This document shows, piece by piece, positions 24,954-33,203 of a stretch of DNA of 64,000 nt. The stretch spans positions 108,671-172,670 of the IMG/VR virus record IMGVR_UViG_3300022514_000030; one strand, written 5' to 3'. Source of the DNA: a virus. Numbering within the stretch: the first letter of the stretch is position 1; the number at the start of each line of letters is the position of its first letter. The notes beneath the pieces were generated by a model. The model did not search any database and was not told the origin of the DNA. It saw only the letters and a list, made by a program, of their open reading frames with translations. A program made the translations under genes and the position numbers.

Positions 24954-25418
24954 GTGCTCGTTATCAATGCCGCTTTTTGTCCTTCATGTGGCTCCCCACA
25001 GCTGAACTATAATGCCACTGCTTATATAGCCGGCTATAATCTGCTTGATGGGCGCATAGTACTTTCATATGACATATCGTACGTGCCAGTGTCATGCAGC
25101 GGCTGCGGCGCTGTCTTCTCACAGCCGTATGAAGGACGCATTGTCCTGCTGCCAGACGCCCCGAACAGGGTGCATGCTTTTGTCATTGACGACATCTTTT
25201 CGCCGTCCATGTGCGAGGTGTATGAGCTGGTATGCACACGGACAGGCGGGAATGTTGCGGTCTTCCACAACCCAAAACGCCTGGCCAGGCTGGATATGAA
25301 CGAGATAGTTGACCAGCTGTACTCTGCCCTGACTGCTGCGCAGGACGATGTAGCGCTTTCTGCTTATGAAACCCTGATTTCAATGGCTACGGGATATGTG
25401 ATTCCATCTAAAGGTTGA
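24954..25418 (+). CDS. Zinc-ribbon paralog Z5, 154 aa
   Basis: Starts near GTG 24954 after AAGGAGGTGACCGTTT. CPSCGSP at residues 9-15 and C-S-G-C-G near residue 50 form a zinc ribbon. It ends with an acidic helical part containing A-R-L-D-M-N-E. It belongs to a family in this window with members at 29820, 30912, 31354, 31778 and 45422, all sharing CxxCxSP, a second Cys pair and a late L-x-x-N-x-hydrophobic motif. Role unknown. Confidence 0.65.
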   Translation: MLVINAAFCPSCGSPQLNYNATAYIAGYNLLDGRIVLSYDISYVPVSCSGCGAVFSQPYEGRIVLLPDAPNRVHAFVIDDIFSPSMCEVYELVCTRTGGNVAVFHNPKRLARLDMNEIVDQLYSALTAAQDDVALSAYETLISMATGYVIPSKG

Positions 25419-25444
25419 ACCATTACGAAAGGAGGGGTGTAGGG

Positions 25445-25546
25445 GTGTTCTGGAATACATTTGACCGGGTAGTTGGTCGTCTACTTGTCAAGTGTCTCGT
25501 GCTGTTCTATTGTCTTCTACCGCTGCCAAGGAGGCGGCTGCCATGA
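25445..25546 (+). CDS. Small membrane peptide, 33 aa
   Basis: GTG 25445 follows AAAGGAGGGGTGTAGG. After VFWNTFDRVVGR comes a hydrophobic segment, LLVKCLVLFYCLLPLP, and a basic end. Its TGA overlaps the ATG of the next gene (ATGA), suggesting coupling. Confidence 0.42.
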   Translation: MFWNTFDRVVGRLLVKCLVLFYCLLPLPRRRLP

Positions 25547-25740
25547 CAGCGCTGCTCAGGCTCCTTATGCTGTTTGGCAGGCGCTTTGCATACCGCCTGC
25601 CCTATACGCTGGCCAGGGCCATATCATATGCTATTGTCGACGCACTTGTGATGGCGGCAGGCAGCCGGGCACTCAACCGTTATGCATCACCATCGCACTC
25701 ACGGCCTGGGCGCCTGCGCAAGAAGAGGGGCTCCAAGTGA
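25543..25740 (+). CDS. Small membrane-associated protein, 65 aa
   Basis: ATG 25543 follows AAGGAGGCGGCTGCC within the preceding small gene. Hydrophobic and basic, with a strongly positive C-terminus (RPGRLRKKRGSK). Unrecognised. Confidence 0.48.
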   Translation: MTALLRLLMLFGRRFAYRLPYTLARAISYAIVDALVMAAGSRALNRYASPSHSRPGRLRKKRGSK

Positions 25741-25760
25741 GCCTCTCTTCCATTCTCTTT

Positions 25761-25802
25761 GTGTCTCAATATGTTTACATTGCCCTTCAGTTATGGTACA
25801 AT
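25761..25802 (+). promoter_or_regulatory. recA promoter with upstream GTGTCTC box
   Basis: GTGTCTC (25761-25767) lies 6 bases before TTTACA (25774-25779). A 17-base spacer leads to TACAAT (25797-25802), upstream of recA. Confidence 0.8.
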
Positions 25803-25836
25803 AGAAGAGTGACCAACGCATAAGGAGGGGACAGTA

Positions 25837-26856
25837 ATGTCTGATGACAAGAGGCAAGCTCTGCTGAAGGTCGTCGAACAGATTAACAAGAAGTTCGGCG
25901 ACAATACCGTAGTGGTGCTGGGCGAAAGTGCAGACAGACTCAAGGTGGAGGTGATACCGACTCAAAGCCTGCTGCTCAACTATGCGCTCGGCATAGGCGG
26001 CCTTCCCAAAGGCAGGATCACCGAGATATACGGTCCTGCACACAGCGGTAAGACCGGTATATGCCTTGGTGCCGTAGCCGAGTGTCAGCGGCTCGGCGGT
26101 ACCGCCGCGTGGATCGACGCTGAAAATGCCATGGATCCCGACTATGCGCGCCTGCTCGGTGTTGACCTGAACGGTATGTTCTACTGCCAGCCGCCCAATG
26201 GTGAAGAAGCAATCAATATAGCTGAGGCGCTCATCAATTCCGGTGGCCTGGACCTGCTGGTTATTGATTCAGTTGCTGCTTTAGTACCCAGTGCCGAGGT
26301 AGAGGCAGAAATGGAGCAGAACCTCATTGGTACACATGCCAGGCTGATGTCCAAGGCCCTGCGGAAGCTGGTCGGCACGGTGGCCAGAAACAACACTGCG
26401 CTGGTGTTTATCAATCAAACCAGGGAGAAAGTCGGTGTGATGTACGGTTCACCTGAAATAACGACCGGCGGGAACGCCCTTAAGTTTTATGCCTCTGTCC
26501 GAATCGAAGTACGACGAGGTGAGGAGTTCAAGAAAAAGGACGAGGTTATAGGTCACACACTGCGGTGCCGGATAGTCAAAAATAGGCTTGCCATGCCGTT
26601 CAAGAGATGCGAGTTCCCTGTCTATTACGGCAAGGGCGTGGATACCAACTATGAGCTGCTTGAGCTTGGTGTACACCTTGGGATTATTAAACGTACAGGC
26701 TCATGGTTTGCTGTTGAGATAAATGGTGAGCAGCATAAGGTGAACAGCAAGGACGCCTTTGTTGCCTATCTCAACGAACATCCCGAGGTTCGTGATTTCA
26801 TCAAAGGACGAATCTTTAGCTCATTCAGCGGCGTGCCGGTGGGTGCTGCTACCTAA
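25837..26856 (+). CDS. recA: RecA recombinase
   Basis: 339 residues, about the usual length. Walker A GPAHSGKT at 66-73, AAWIDAENAMDP after it, L-L-V-I-D-S-V-A-A-L as Walker B, and the loop region FINQTREKVGV...TTGGNALKFY match bacterial RecA. It catalyses strand exchange on ssDNA and would support recombination-dependent replication. It lacks the acidic C-terminal tail of many host RecAs, in keeping with a phage copy. ATG 25837 follows AAGGAGGGGACAGTA. Confidence 0.95.
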   Translation: MSDDKRQALLKVVEQINKKFGDNTVVVLGESADRLKVEVIPTQSLLLNYALGIGGLPKGRITEIYGPAHSGKTGICLGAVAECQRLGGTAAWIDAENAMDPDYARLLGVDLNGMFYCQPPNGEEAINIAEALINSGGLDLLVIDSVAALVPSAEVEAEMEQNLIGTHARLMSKALRKLVGTVARNNTALVFINQTREKVGVMYGSPEITTGGNALKFYASVRIEVRRGEEFKKKDEVIGHTLRCRIVKNRLAMPFKRCEFPVYYGKGVDTNYELLELGVHLGIIKRTGSWFAVEINGEQHKVNSKDAFVAYLNEHPEVRDFIKGRIFSSFSGVPVGAAT

Positions 26857-26898
26857 TCCCGCCGGTGTCGCTAATTCTATGTCCAGGGAGGGATTGTA

Positions 26899-27762
26899 AT
26901 GTTCAAGAAAGCACAGAAGTCGCAAAGCAAGGCGCGCATAGCCATCATTGGCCCCAGCGGCAGTGGTAAGACCTATACTGCACTTGCCATTGCCTCGGCA
27001 CTGGGGAAGCGGATCGCGGTGATTGATACCGAGAACGGCTCTGCGTCGAAGTATGCTGACATCTTCGATTTCGATACTGCTAATCTCACGTCGTATCATC
27101 CGGACAACTACATCAGGATGATACGCGAGGCCGAGAGTGAAGGCTATGACGTGCTGATAATTGACAGCTTGAGCCATGCCTGGTCCGGTCCGGAAGGCGT
27201 CCTGGAGCTGGTGGACAAGGCGGCTGTCAAGTACAAGGACAACAGGTTCAGCGCCTGGCGTGATGCTTCACCAGTCCACAACCGGCTTGTGCATACCATT
27301 GTGACTGCGAACATGCACATTATAGCTACTCTGCGCTCCAAGACCGAATGGCTTGTGTCCACTGATGAGCGCGGGAGGATGATACCGCAGAAGGTTGGCC
27401 TGGCGCCCGTCCAGCGTGAAGGTATCGAGTACGAGTTTGACATCGTCATGGAGATGGATATTGACCATAACCTGCGTGTCATCAAGACAAGGTGCATGGC
27501 GTTGGACAACTACGTGGTTAACAAGCCGGACAGGAGCCTGGGTCTCATCATCAAAAACTGGCTTGACGAAGGCCTGCCGCCAGACCAGGTACCGGCAACG
27601 CCGCAGGAACTCAAGAAGATGATGGAGGTAGCGGCACAGGCCGGCATCTCCGTAGACCAGCTGAAGACAATCGTCTTCCAGAAGACCGGTAAAACGTCGA
27701 GCCAGGAGCTCACGTCTGCAGATGTCAGCGCGATTGTGGCGGAGCTCACGAAGGCTTCGTAA
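26899..27762 (+). CDS. Sak4-like RecA-fold ATPase
   Basis: 287 residues, a P-loop AAA family protein of the type found beside phage SSBs: I-I-G-P-S-G-S-G-K-T (Walker A, 18-25), A-V-I-D-T-E-N-G-S-A, D-V-L-I-I-D-S (Walker B) and Y-E-F-D-I-V-M-E-M-D. Sak4 proteins assist single-strand annealing. The C-terminal region (about 230-287) has a helical segment like RecT/Rad52-partner tails. Located just after recA. Confidence 0.75.
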   Translation: MFKKAQKSQSKARIAIIGPSGSGKTYTALAIASALGKRIAVIDTENGSASKYADIFDFDTANLTSYHPDNYIRMIREAESEGYDVLIIDSLSHAWSGPEGVLELVDKAAVKYKDNRFSAWRDASPVHNRLVHTIVTANMHIIATLRSKTEWLVSTDERGRMIPQKVGLAPVQREGIEYEFDIVMEMDIDHNLRVIKTRCMALDNYVVNKPDRSLGLIIKNWLDEGLPPDQVPATPQELKKMMEVAAQAGISVDQLKTIVFQKTGKTSSQELTSADVSAIVAELTKAS

Positions 27763-27796
27763 GCTCCGCCCTAACTTCTGTCGGGGGTGAAAGTGT

Positions 27797-28945
27797 ATGG
27801 ACATACTCAGTGCTGCGCGCTCAAGACTGCTGCTTAAGCAGCCGTTCTTCGGCACACTGGCACTGTACCTTTATCCGGTGAAAAAGCCGGATATACCCAC
27901 TGCTGCAACGGATGGAATGTATCTGTACTACAACGAGGAGTGGCTGAATGAGATTAACAGTAAGTATGGCCTTGATACCGCTGCTGCTATCATAGCGCAT
28001 GAGGTAATGCACTGCGCACTGCTCCACATTACCAGGCGAGCGTCGCGCCAGCCCGCACTGTGGAACATTGCTGCTGACTACGCCGTCAATGACATTCTTG
28101 CTTCCAGTGGTGTGCCGCTCCCTGAGGGTGTGCTGCGCGACAGCAAGTATCACAACATGTCAGCTGAAGAGATTTATGCTGACCTTACCAAGAACATGCA
28201 GCAGCTGCCGCTTGAGGCACTGCTTGATGCGCTGTTGGATGACCACAGCGTATGGGATCAAGCCGTTTCCCAGGGTAACGGCGATCCTCAGTCGTCTGGC
28301 GCAAAACCGATTCTGGTGCCCGGCCAGCTTGAGTCACAGTGGCAGGCACGTGTGGCGAGCGCCGCTCAGGCGGCACGGATGCAGGGGCGCCTGCCGGCTG
28401 CGCTGGAGCGTTTGGTAGACGATCTGCTTGCACCCAAGATATCGTACAAACAGCTGCTTGCAGACTATATGCAGAGGATACAGCAGGACTACGCATGGGG
28501 GCCGTTCGACAGAAGGCACATACATGCAGGCTCCTATCTCCCCTCTGTTAGTGGTTATGGCATACAGGAAATCGTAGTGGCAATTGACACCAGTGGTTCG
28601 ATATCCGATAATGAGCTCGCCCAGTTCCTTGCAGAGGTGCACGGTGTAGCGTCCGTTAACGTGTCACAGCTGCACATAGTCTTTTGCGATGCTGACGTAC
28701 ATGACTGGTGCACGATATCCATGTCCGATCCGCTGCCCAAGCTGAAACCGCACGGCGGTGGCGGTACCGATTTCCGACCTGTATTTGATGAAGTACACCG
28801 CCGGAACATTAATCCAGCTGTGCTGCTCTACCTAACCGATGGTTACGGTTCATATCCCGAGATGCCTCAGTATCCCGTCATCTGGGTACTAACTGGTAAG
28901 GATGCTCAAAAGCCGCCGTGGGGCGCTATTGCATATCTTCACTAA
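27797..28945 (+). CDS. Putative metallopeptidase plus VWA-like protein (DUF2201 type)
   Basis: 382 residues from ATG 27797, after CGGGGGTGAAAGTGT. N-terminal domain with HEVMHCALLH (residues 68-77), a zinc-peptidase motif as in DUF2201 proteins. C-terminal VWA-like domain with I-D-T-S-G-S-I-S (MIDAS DxSxS) and later G-G-G-G-T-D-F. It pairs with the MoxR ATPase at 23832; such pairs remodel or activate partner proteins. Target in this system unknown. Confidence 0.82.
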   Translation: MDILSAARSRLLLKQPFFGTLALYLYPVKKPDIPTAATDGMYLYYNEEWLNEINSKYGLDTAAAIIAHEVMHCALLHITRRASRQPALWNIAADYAVNDILASSGVPLPEGVLRDSKYHNMSAEEIYADLTKNMQQLPLEALLDALLDDHSVWDQAVSQGNGDPQSSGAKPILVPGQLESQWQARVASAAQAARMQGRLPAALERLVDDLLAPKISYKQLLADYMQRIQQDYAWGPFDRRHIHAGSYLPSVSGYGIQEIVVAIDTSGSISDNELAQFLAEVHGVASVNVSQLHIVFCDADVHDWCTISMSDPLPKLKPHGGGGTDFRPVFDEVHRRNINPAVLLYLTDGYGSYPEMPQYPVIWVLTGKDAQKPPWGAIAYLH

Positions 28946-28961
28946 CAGGAGGTGCTTGCTC

Positions 28962-29039
28962 ATGGTACACTATGTCCGGTGCTGTGGTCTAAATACTGCT
29001 ACATATGCCCGCTCAAGCCGTGCACAAGCTTGCCGGTAG
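28962..29039 (+). CDS. Possible leader peptide or frameshifted start, 25 aa
   Basis: ATG 28962 has a good AGGAGGTGCTTGCTC site and encodes a 25-residue peptide with VRCCGL. The gene at 29005 lies in another frame without its own clear binding site. This may be a coupled leader peptide, or the true N-terminus separated by a frameshift. Confidence 0.35.
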   Translation: MVHYVRCCGLNTATYARSSRAQACR

Positions 29040-29301
29040 CTCGTACTTCACGCGCTGCCGGCGCTCTGTCGATAAGCCCATATTCTTTACGGACCACAGC
29101 CTGAAACGTCTTGAAGGAAAGCGGCAGAACGGCATTACACAGGAGGATGTTATTGCTGCTGCACGCTCTATTCCCGGTACAGTTGTCACACCGACCCGGT
29201 TCAAGAACTTCAGGAGCGCCGCCGGGCGATTGTTTGACATCGTGATTTGCGATATGGGCGAAAGAAGAATTATTGTCACCATCATTGGAAAGGGAGGTTG
29301 A
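29005..29301 (+). CDS. DUF4258/RelE-like small protein, 98 aa
   Basis: The core from about residue 26, FFTDHSLKRLEGKRQNGIT...VIAAARSIPG and later ...FDIVICDMGERRIIVTIIG, resembles DUF4258-type proteins, small basic RelE-fold relatives. No antitoxin partner is obvious beside it. The start is uncertain (ATG 29005 lacks a good binding site). Confidence 0.5.
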   Translation: MPAQAVHKLAGSSYFTRCRRSVDKPIFFTDHSLKRLEGKRQNGITQEDVIAAARSIPGTVVTPTRFKNFRSAAGRLFDIVICDMGERRIIVTIIGKGG

Positions 29302-29306
29302 TTACT

Positions 29307-29750
29307 GTGAACATGTGCTGCTTTGTAGGCCGTATTGCCACCGATCTGGAGATAAAGGAGAGTAACAATGTGTCGTACCTCAGATTCAGGGTTGCGGTCA
29401 GACGTCCTGTTTCGCGTAAGGAGGGTGAGCCGGACACCGATTTTGTACCGTGCGTAGCATTCAATAAGACGGCGGAATTCATACACAAGAACTTCAAGAA
29501 AGGCGATTACATCTCGCTCATCACGACATACAGGACGGATAAGTACACTGCACCTGACGGTACGTCACGTACAACGCACGACTTCTACGTTGAACATGCA
29601 GAGTTTTGCTCTCCGCGTCAGAGTAGGCACGAAGGTGAAGAACTGCCGCCGTCTCCAGCTCCGCGGCTCACGGTAGTCAATACCAAACAACAGAATGCCC
29701 CTGCTTCGTCCAGCACTGTTGCGGACTTTGGTATCGAATTGCCGTTTTAA
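29307..29750 (+). CDS. ssb: Second single-stranded DNA-binding protein
   Basis: GTG 29307 follows GGGAGGTTGATTACT; 147 residues. N-M-C-C-F-V-G-R-I-A-T-D-L start, Y-L-R-F-R-V-A-V, F-V-P-C-V-A-F and K-G-D-Y-I-S-L strands give the SSB OB-fold. It ends DFGIELPF, a partly conserved acidic tip. It differs strongly from the SSB at 8449, so the two probably have different partners or timing. Confidence 0.9.
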   Translation: MNMCCFVGRIATDLEIKESNNVSYLRFRVAVRRPVSRKEGEPDTDFVPCVAFNKTAEFIHKNFKKGDYISLITTYRTDKYTAPDGTSRTTHDFYVEHAEFCSPRQSRHEGEELPPSPAPRLTVVNTKQQNAPASSSTVADFGIELPF

Positions 29751-29756
29751 CACCTT

Positions 29757-29790
29757 ATCCCCTCCGGCCTCGTGCTGGAGGGGATTTTTG
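29757..29790 (+). terminator. Rho-independent terminator
   Basis: ATCCCCTCC (29757-29765) pairs with GGAGGGGAT (29777-29785), followed by TTTTTG. Confidence 0.88.
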
Positions 29791-29819
29791 CTTACCACCA
29801 CAAAGGGGAGGTAGATACC

Positions 29820-30308
29820 GTGCTGGTTATGCACGACGTGTTGATGTGCAGATATTGTGGTTCGCCGTATATTGCCTACTATACCCGGACTACGCATTTT
29901 GGTTTCGGGCCGGATGGCTCTGTCTTACAGGACACGGACCATGCTTCGGACTTTGACTACTGCTACGTATGCGGCGAAGAGCCGGACTTTGAGGAGGGCG
30001 CACTGGTCTACGTGCCCAAGCGCTCATTACTGCTTGCCTTCGGTCGCGGATCGGACTTTGGTGTGCTTCATGTGTACCGGGTACCGCATTCCGTGTCGGA
30101 TGACGGTAGTGTCTATTACGATGATATGCGTCCCACCGAGATAGCCACCCTGCAGGAGAATGAGTTCACGTTATCTCTGCTCCGCTCTCTGTTCTCCGGC
30201 GATTCTTCCGACGAACAGAAGATGGAGATACTTGAGACGCTGTTAGGCCCTGCGCTCTGCGATCCGTTCTACGACGGAGGCGAAGAAGATGCATACGCTG
30301 CTCAATGA
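29820..30308 (+). CDS. Zinc-ribbon paralog Z1, 162 aa
   Basis: GTG 29820 lies 8 bases after GGGGAGG. CRYCGSPYI at residues 10-18 and CYVCGEE near residue 50 form a zinc ribbon. A beta-rich middle is followed by ATLQENEFTLSLL, the family's helical tail. It overlaps the start of the helical gene H1 by 20 bases, so the pair is likely co-translated. Confidence 0.65.
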   Translation: MLVMHDVLMCRYCGSPYIAYYTRTTHFGFGPDGSVLQDTDHASDFDYCYVCGEEPDFEEGALVYVPKRSLLLAFGRGSDFGVLHVYRVPHSVSDDGSVYYDDMRPTEIATLQENEFTLSLLRSLFSGDSSDEQKMEILETLLGPALCDPFYDGGEEDAYAAQ

Positions 30309-30915
30309 ATTGTACGACCTGGCCAGCCGCCTGGATGTATACCTAGATATGACGCTAGAGGACAATTTACTACTCCTTAACTTCGATGAGACACTCACCA
30401 GTACTGCTCAGGTCCTTGTACGAGCTGTAGCTGTTAATGATAGGCATACCGATGCTGGATATGACGTACCATGGATCCCGTTTATTGTGTTTTACGCCAA
30501 ACACAGCAATTTTGATCCGGAGCAGTTTGTTGGTCAGACTATGTCATTTGTTCGAGACCTCATACGTACGGCTATTCAAGTAACACAGCAGATTGTGGAT
30601 GGCGCTGGTCCCGAGACGGCTGCTAACGAAGTGGACAGGTTCATTGCACACGCATCTGCTGTATATGACTATGCGTTCACCGTGCTCAGCTCATGTACGG
30701 GCATGTTTAGCACTTTCTCTATGCATGATGTGTATACTCTGCCGGCTGTGGTGCGTACCGCATCAGACGCCCATGCCGCTGCAAAGCATCTGCTCTGCTC
30801 TACTGTACACATTGTCAGCTGCCTTGCGTTTGAACTGCACACGTGGCGCGAGCGTGCTGATGAGTTCATTCGTGATTTAGCTAAACGGTGCAACCAAGAG
30901 GAGGTGAAAGCATGA
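30289..30915 (+). CDS. Helical paralog H1, 208 aa
   Basis: ATG 30289 follows GGAGGCGAAG inside the end of Z1. The protein is all-helical; its N-terminus LLNELYDLASRLDVYL matches that of H2 (LVHDLFDMAAELDVEL) and H3 (LLSKLFDVAAQFDFEP). Near the end, ERADEFIRDLAK is also shared. It ends in ATGA with the Z2 gene. Confidence 0.62.
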   Translation: MHTLLNELYDLASRLDVYLDMTLEDNLLLLNFDETLTSTAQVLVRAVAVNDRHTDAGYDVPWIPFIVFYAKHSNFDPEQFVGQTMSFVRDLIRTAIQVTQQIVDGAGPETAANEVDRFIAHASAVYDYAFTVLSSCTGMFSTFSMHDVYTLPAVVRTASDAHAAAKHLLCSTVHIVSCLAFELHTWRERADEFIRDLAKRCNQEEVKA

Positions 30916-31364
30916 CCTTGATTGTGAAGCGCTTGCTTGTGTGTCCCTGCTGCGGCTCACCATACGTTGAATACCAGCATGGTACTACCACGTATGGATT
31001 TGCCTTTACCGGTGAAGCACTATCGCACAACAGTTATATAAACACCTACTGTTGGGTGTGTGAGGACCATGTGAGCCCGCAGGAAGTATCCGTGATATAC
31101 ACACCGGACGGTCGGTTGTTCACGCTACTGTGTCAGTATGCAGAGGGAACTATGTACGTCTATAACGTTTCGTGTACTGCTGATGATAATGCTGTACACT
31201 TTACCGACGACGAGCAGATACTGATCGCCCAGCTCACACTCAACCAGTTTACCGAGTCTCTTCTTGCCACCGTTACAGACGTTTCACTGCCGGACGAGGA
31301 CAGGCTCCAAGCACTGAGCATACTGCTTGGAGAATCAGAGGAGGTGAAAGAGCGTGCTTGTTAA
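30912..31364 (+). CDS. Zinc-ribbon paralog Z2, 150 aa
   Basis: ATG 30912 overlaps the stop of H1 and follows AGAGGAGGTGAAAGC. CPCCGSPYV and CWVCEDH are the two Cys pairs; LTLNQFTESLL is the tail motif. It overlaps Z3 by 11 bases. Confidence 0.65.
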   Translation: MTLIVKRLLVCPCCGSPYVEYQHGTTTYGFAFTGEALSHNSYINTYCWVCEDHVSPQEVSVIYTPDGRLFTLLCQYAEGTMYVYNVSCTADDNAVHFTDDEQILIAQLTLNQFTESLLATVTDVSLPDEDRLQALSILLGESEEVKERAC

Positions 31365-31788
31365 GCGTATGTTCCTGTGCGAGCTTTGCGGCTCGCCATA
31401 CATACGGTATACACAGACAGTTGACTTTGAAGGCTTTACGTTAGATGGCAAGGATGTTGTGGACATAGCATATGCAGGGTATGCCTACTGCTGGGTTTGT
31501 GAAAGCAATATGGAGGCAACGGACGGATACCTAATATATGCCGATGGCAAGTTATACGGCCTGCTGGAGGACTATAACCGACAGCTGCGCATATACGAAG
31601 TGCCTTTTACATTGCAGCACGATACCGTCTCTCCCAAGAAGCAGTCGCCGCAGCTGCTTACCACACTGCAACTCAATGACTTCACGCGTGCGATCCTAGA
31701 TACGCTGCTTGATGATTACGCTCCCAAAGGATACAGGTTTGAGATGTTACACATTCTTCTTGGGGAGGTGTCAGAGCATGCTTGTTAA
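31354..31788 (+). CDS. Zinc-ribbon paralog Z3, 144 aa
   Basis: GTG 31354 begins LVKRMFLCELCGSPYI. CWVCESN is the second Cys pair and TLQLNDFTRAIL the tail. Its neighbour Z4 has the same length (435 bases) and a nearly identical first 17 residues, so the two are a recent tandem duplication. Confidence 0.67.
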   Translation: MLVKRMFLCELCGSPYIRYTQTVDFEGFTLDGKDVVDIAYAGYAYCWVCESNMEATDGYLIYADGKLYGLLEDYNRQLRIYEVPFTLQHDTVSPKKQSPQLLTTLQLNDFTRAILDTLLDDYAPKGYRFEMLHILLGEVSEHAC

Positions 31789-32212
31789 GCGTATGTTCCT
31801 GTGCGAGCTTTGCGGCTCGCCATGCATTCAGTACACACAGACAGTAGAGTTCGCAGGCTTTACCCTTAGCGGCAAGGAGATAACTGAAACTATGTATGAT
31901 GGGTATGCCTACTGCTGGGCTTGCGAGCGTACCACAGAAGCTATGGAGGGCTACCTGCTGTACAACGATGGTGAGCTGTACAGCATAATGGAGGACTACG
32001 ACCGGCACCTGCGCATATACATGGTGCCGTTTAGAATGACTCACGACGAGCTTTACCCTGAGGAGCAGCCGCCGGAGCTGCTTGCCACACTGCAGCTTAA
32101 CGAGTTCACACGTGCGCTCCTCAACGCACTGCTTGATGACTATGCTCCTCACGGCTACAGGCTCGAGATGTTCTACACTCTGCTGGGGGAGGTGGTAGAT
32201 TATGCTCAATGA
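31778..32212 (+). CDS. Zinc-ribbon paralog Z4, 144 aa
   Basis: ATG 31778 lies inside the end of Z3 after GGGGAGGTGTCAGAGC. LVKRMFLCELCGSPCI and CWACERT supply the Cys pairs; TLQLNEFTRALL is the tail. Tandem duplicate of Z3. It overlaps the start of H2 by 11 bases, repeating the Z-then-H order seen at 29820. Confidence 0.67.
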   Translation: MLVKRMFLCELCGSPCIQYTQTVEFAGFTLSGKEITETMYDGYAYCWACERTTEAMEGYLLYNDGELYSIMEDYDRHLRIYMVPFRMTHDELYPEEQPPELLATLQLNEFTRALLNALLDDYAPHGYRLEMFYTLLGEVVDYAQ

Positions 32213-33203
32213 ACTTGTCCATGACCTGTTTGATATGGCAGCGGAGCTGGATGTTGAGCTACCGCTGGATATTGAGCAGACTGTGATGATAAGCGACATG
32301 GAATCGGTAATTGCCTCTACTGCCAGGATCCTAAAACAGCTTACCAACTACCGACAGGCTGTTTACACCGGATACATAGACGCGCAGTTTAACGTACCGC
32401 AGCCGTCACTGCCAGCTGAGTTTAAGTCATACCCGGATCTGATGGCTGGGGCCCACGCTCAAATGCTTGCCGACAGATGGTACTTGTACCGCGACCTGTC
32501 TGATTCGAACCTTTTTACATGCTGCAGCCCCAAACACCTTAAGGACGCAGTCCGTACCTACTTCAGTGGTATCGTACACAAAGCATCCGGTGACGGCTGT
32601 GATACGTACAGCGCTGTAGTGGCAATCCCGCTTTGCGCATCGCAGCTGCTGCCCATGGTCAAATGGGGGCTTGATGCTGATGCGCTAACCGACCAGCTTC
32701 TCTATTTGCTCAGCGAGCTGACGCGCACCACTCTAGCAGCGGTAGAGAAGCTGCGTGCCGGCCAAAGGCCTTTTGACGTCTCCGAGCTGTTCTTCGTCAC
32801 GCTCACCCGCGTCACACCGGTATGCAGCTATGCACGGGTCGTCGTAAACGACTGCACGACACCCAGCACATTCCTGTGCTTTGACGACATATACCTGGCC
32901 ATCTCTATACTGCGTGACACGGATTCCTCAGCCGAGGCTGCGCGCCTCTTGCTGCAGCACACCGCTAGTGCCATGGCCCACTTTGCTAAACTGCTTACCC
33001 AGTGGCAGCACCAGGCTAATGAGTTCATGCGCGGCATAGAACTTGCCAGTGCGGTGCTCCGCTTCGTTACTGATGTAGCAAAGCAAAGGCTGGAGGAATA
33101 CGCTGCATCCTGTGCTACGCTCCAGCACTGGGAATCGTTTATAAGCTATAACTATCCCGGTTACTACACTCTATTCTTCGGACGGGAGGCGGTCGTGATA
33201 TGA
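32202..33203 (+). CDS. Helical paralog H2, 333 aa
   Basis: ATG 32202 follows GGGAGGTGGTAGATT. Helical throughout. The N-terminus matches H1 and H3. The C-terminus EEYAASCATLQHWESF...NYPGYYTLFF matches H4 (EDYARRCADPGHWRGF...YYHELY). No catalytic motif seen; a scaffold or DNA/protein-binding role is only a guess. It ends in ATGA with H3. Confidence 0.62.
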   Translation: MLNELVHDLFDMAAELDVELPLDIEQTVMISDMESVIASTARILKQLTNYRQAVYTGYIDAQFNVPQPSLPAEFKSYPDLMAGAHAQMLADRWYLYRDLSDSNLFTCCSPKHLKDAVRTYFSGIVHKASGDGCDTYSAVVAIPLCASQLLPMVKWGLDADALTDQLLYLLSELTRTTLAAVEKLRAGQRPFDVSELFFVTLTRVTPVCSYARVVVNDCTTPSTFLCFDDIYLAISILRDTDSSAEAARLLLQHTASAMAHFAKLLTQWQHQANEFMRGIELASAVLRFVTDVAKQRLEEYAASCATLQHWESFISYNYPGYYTLFFGREAVVI

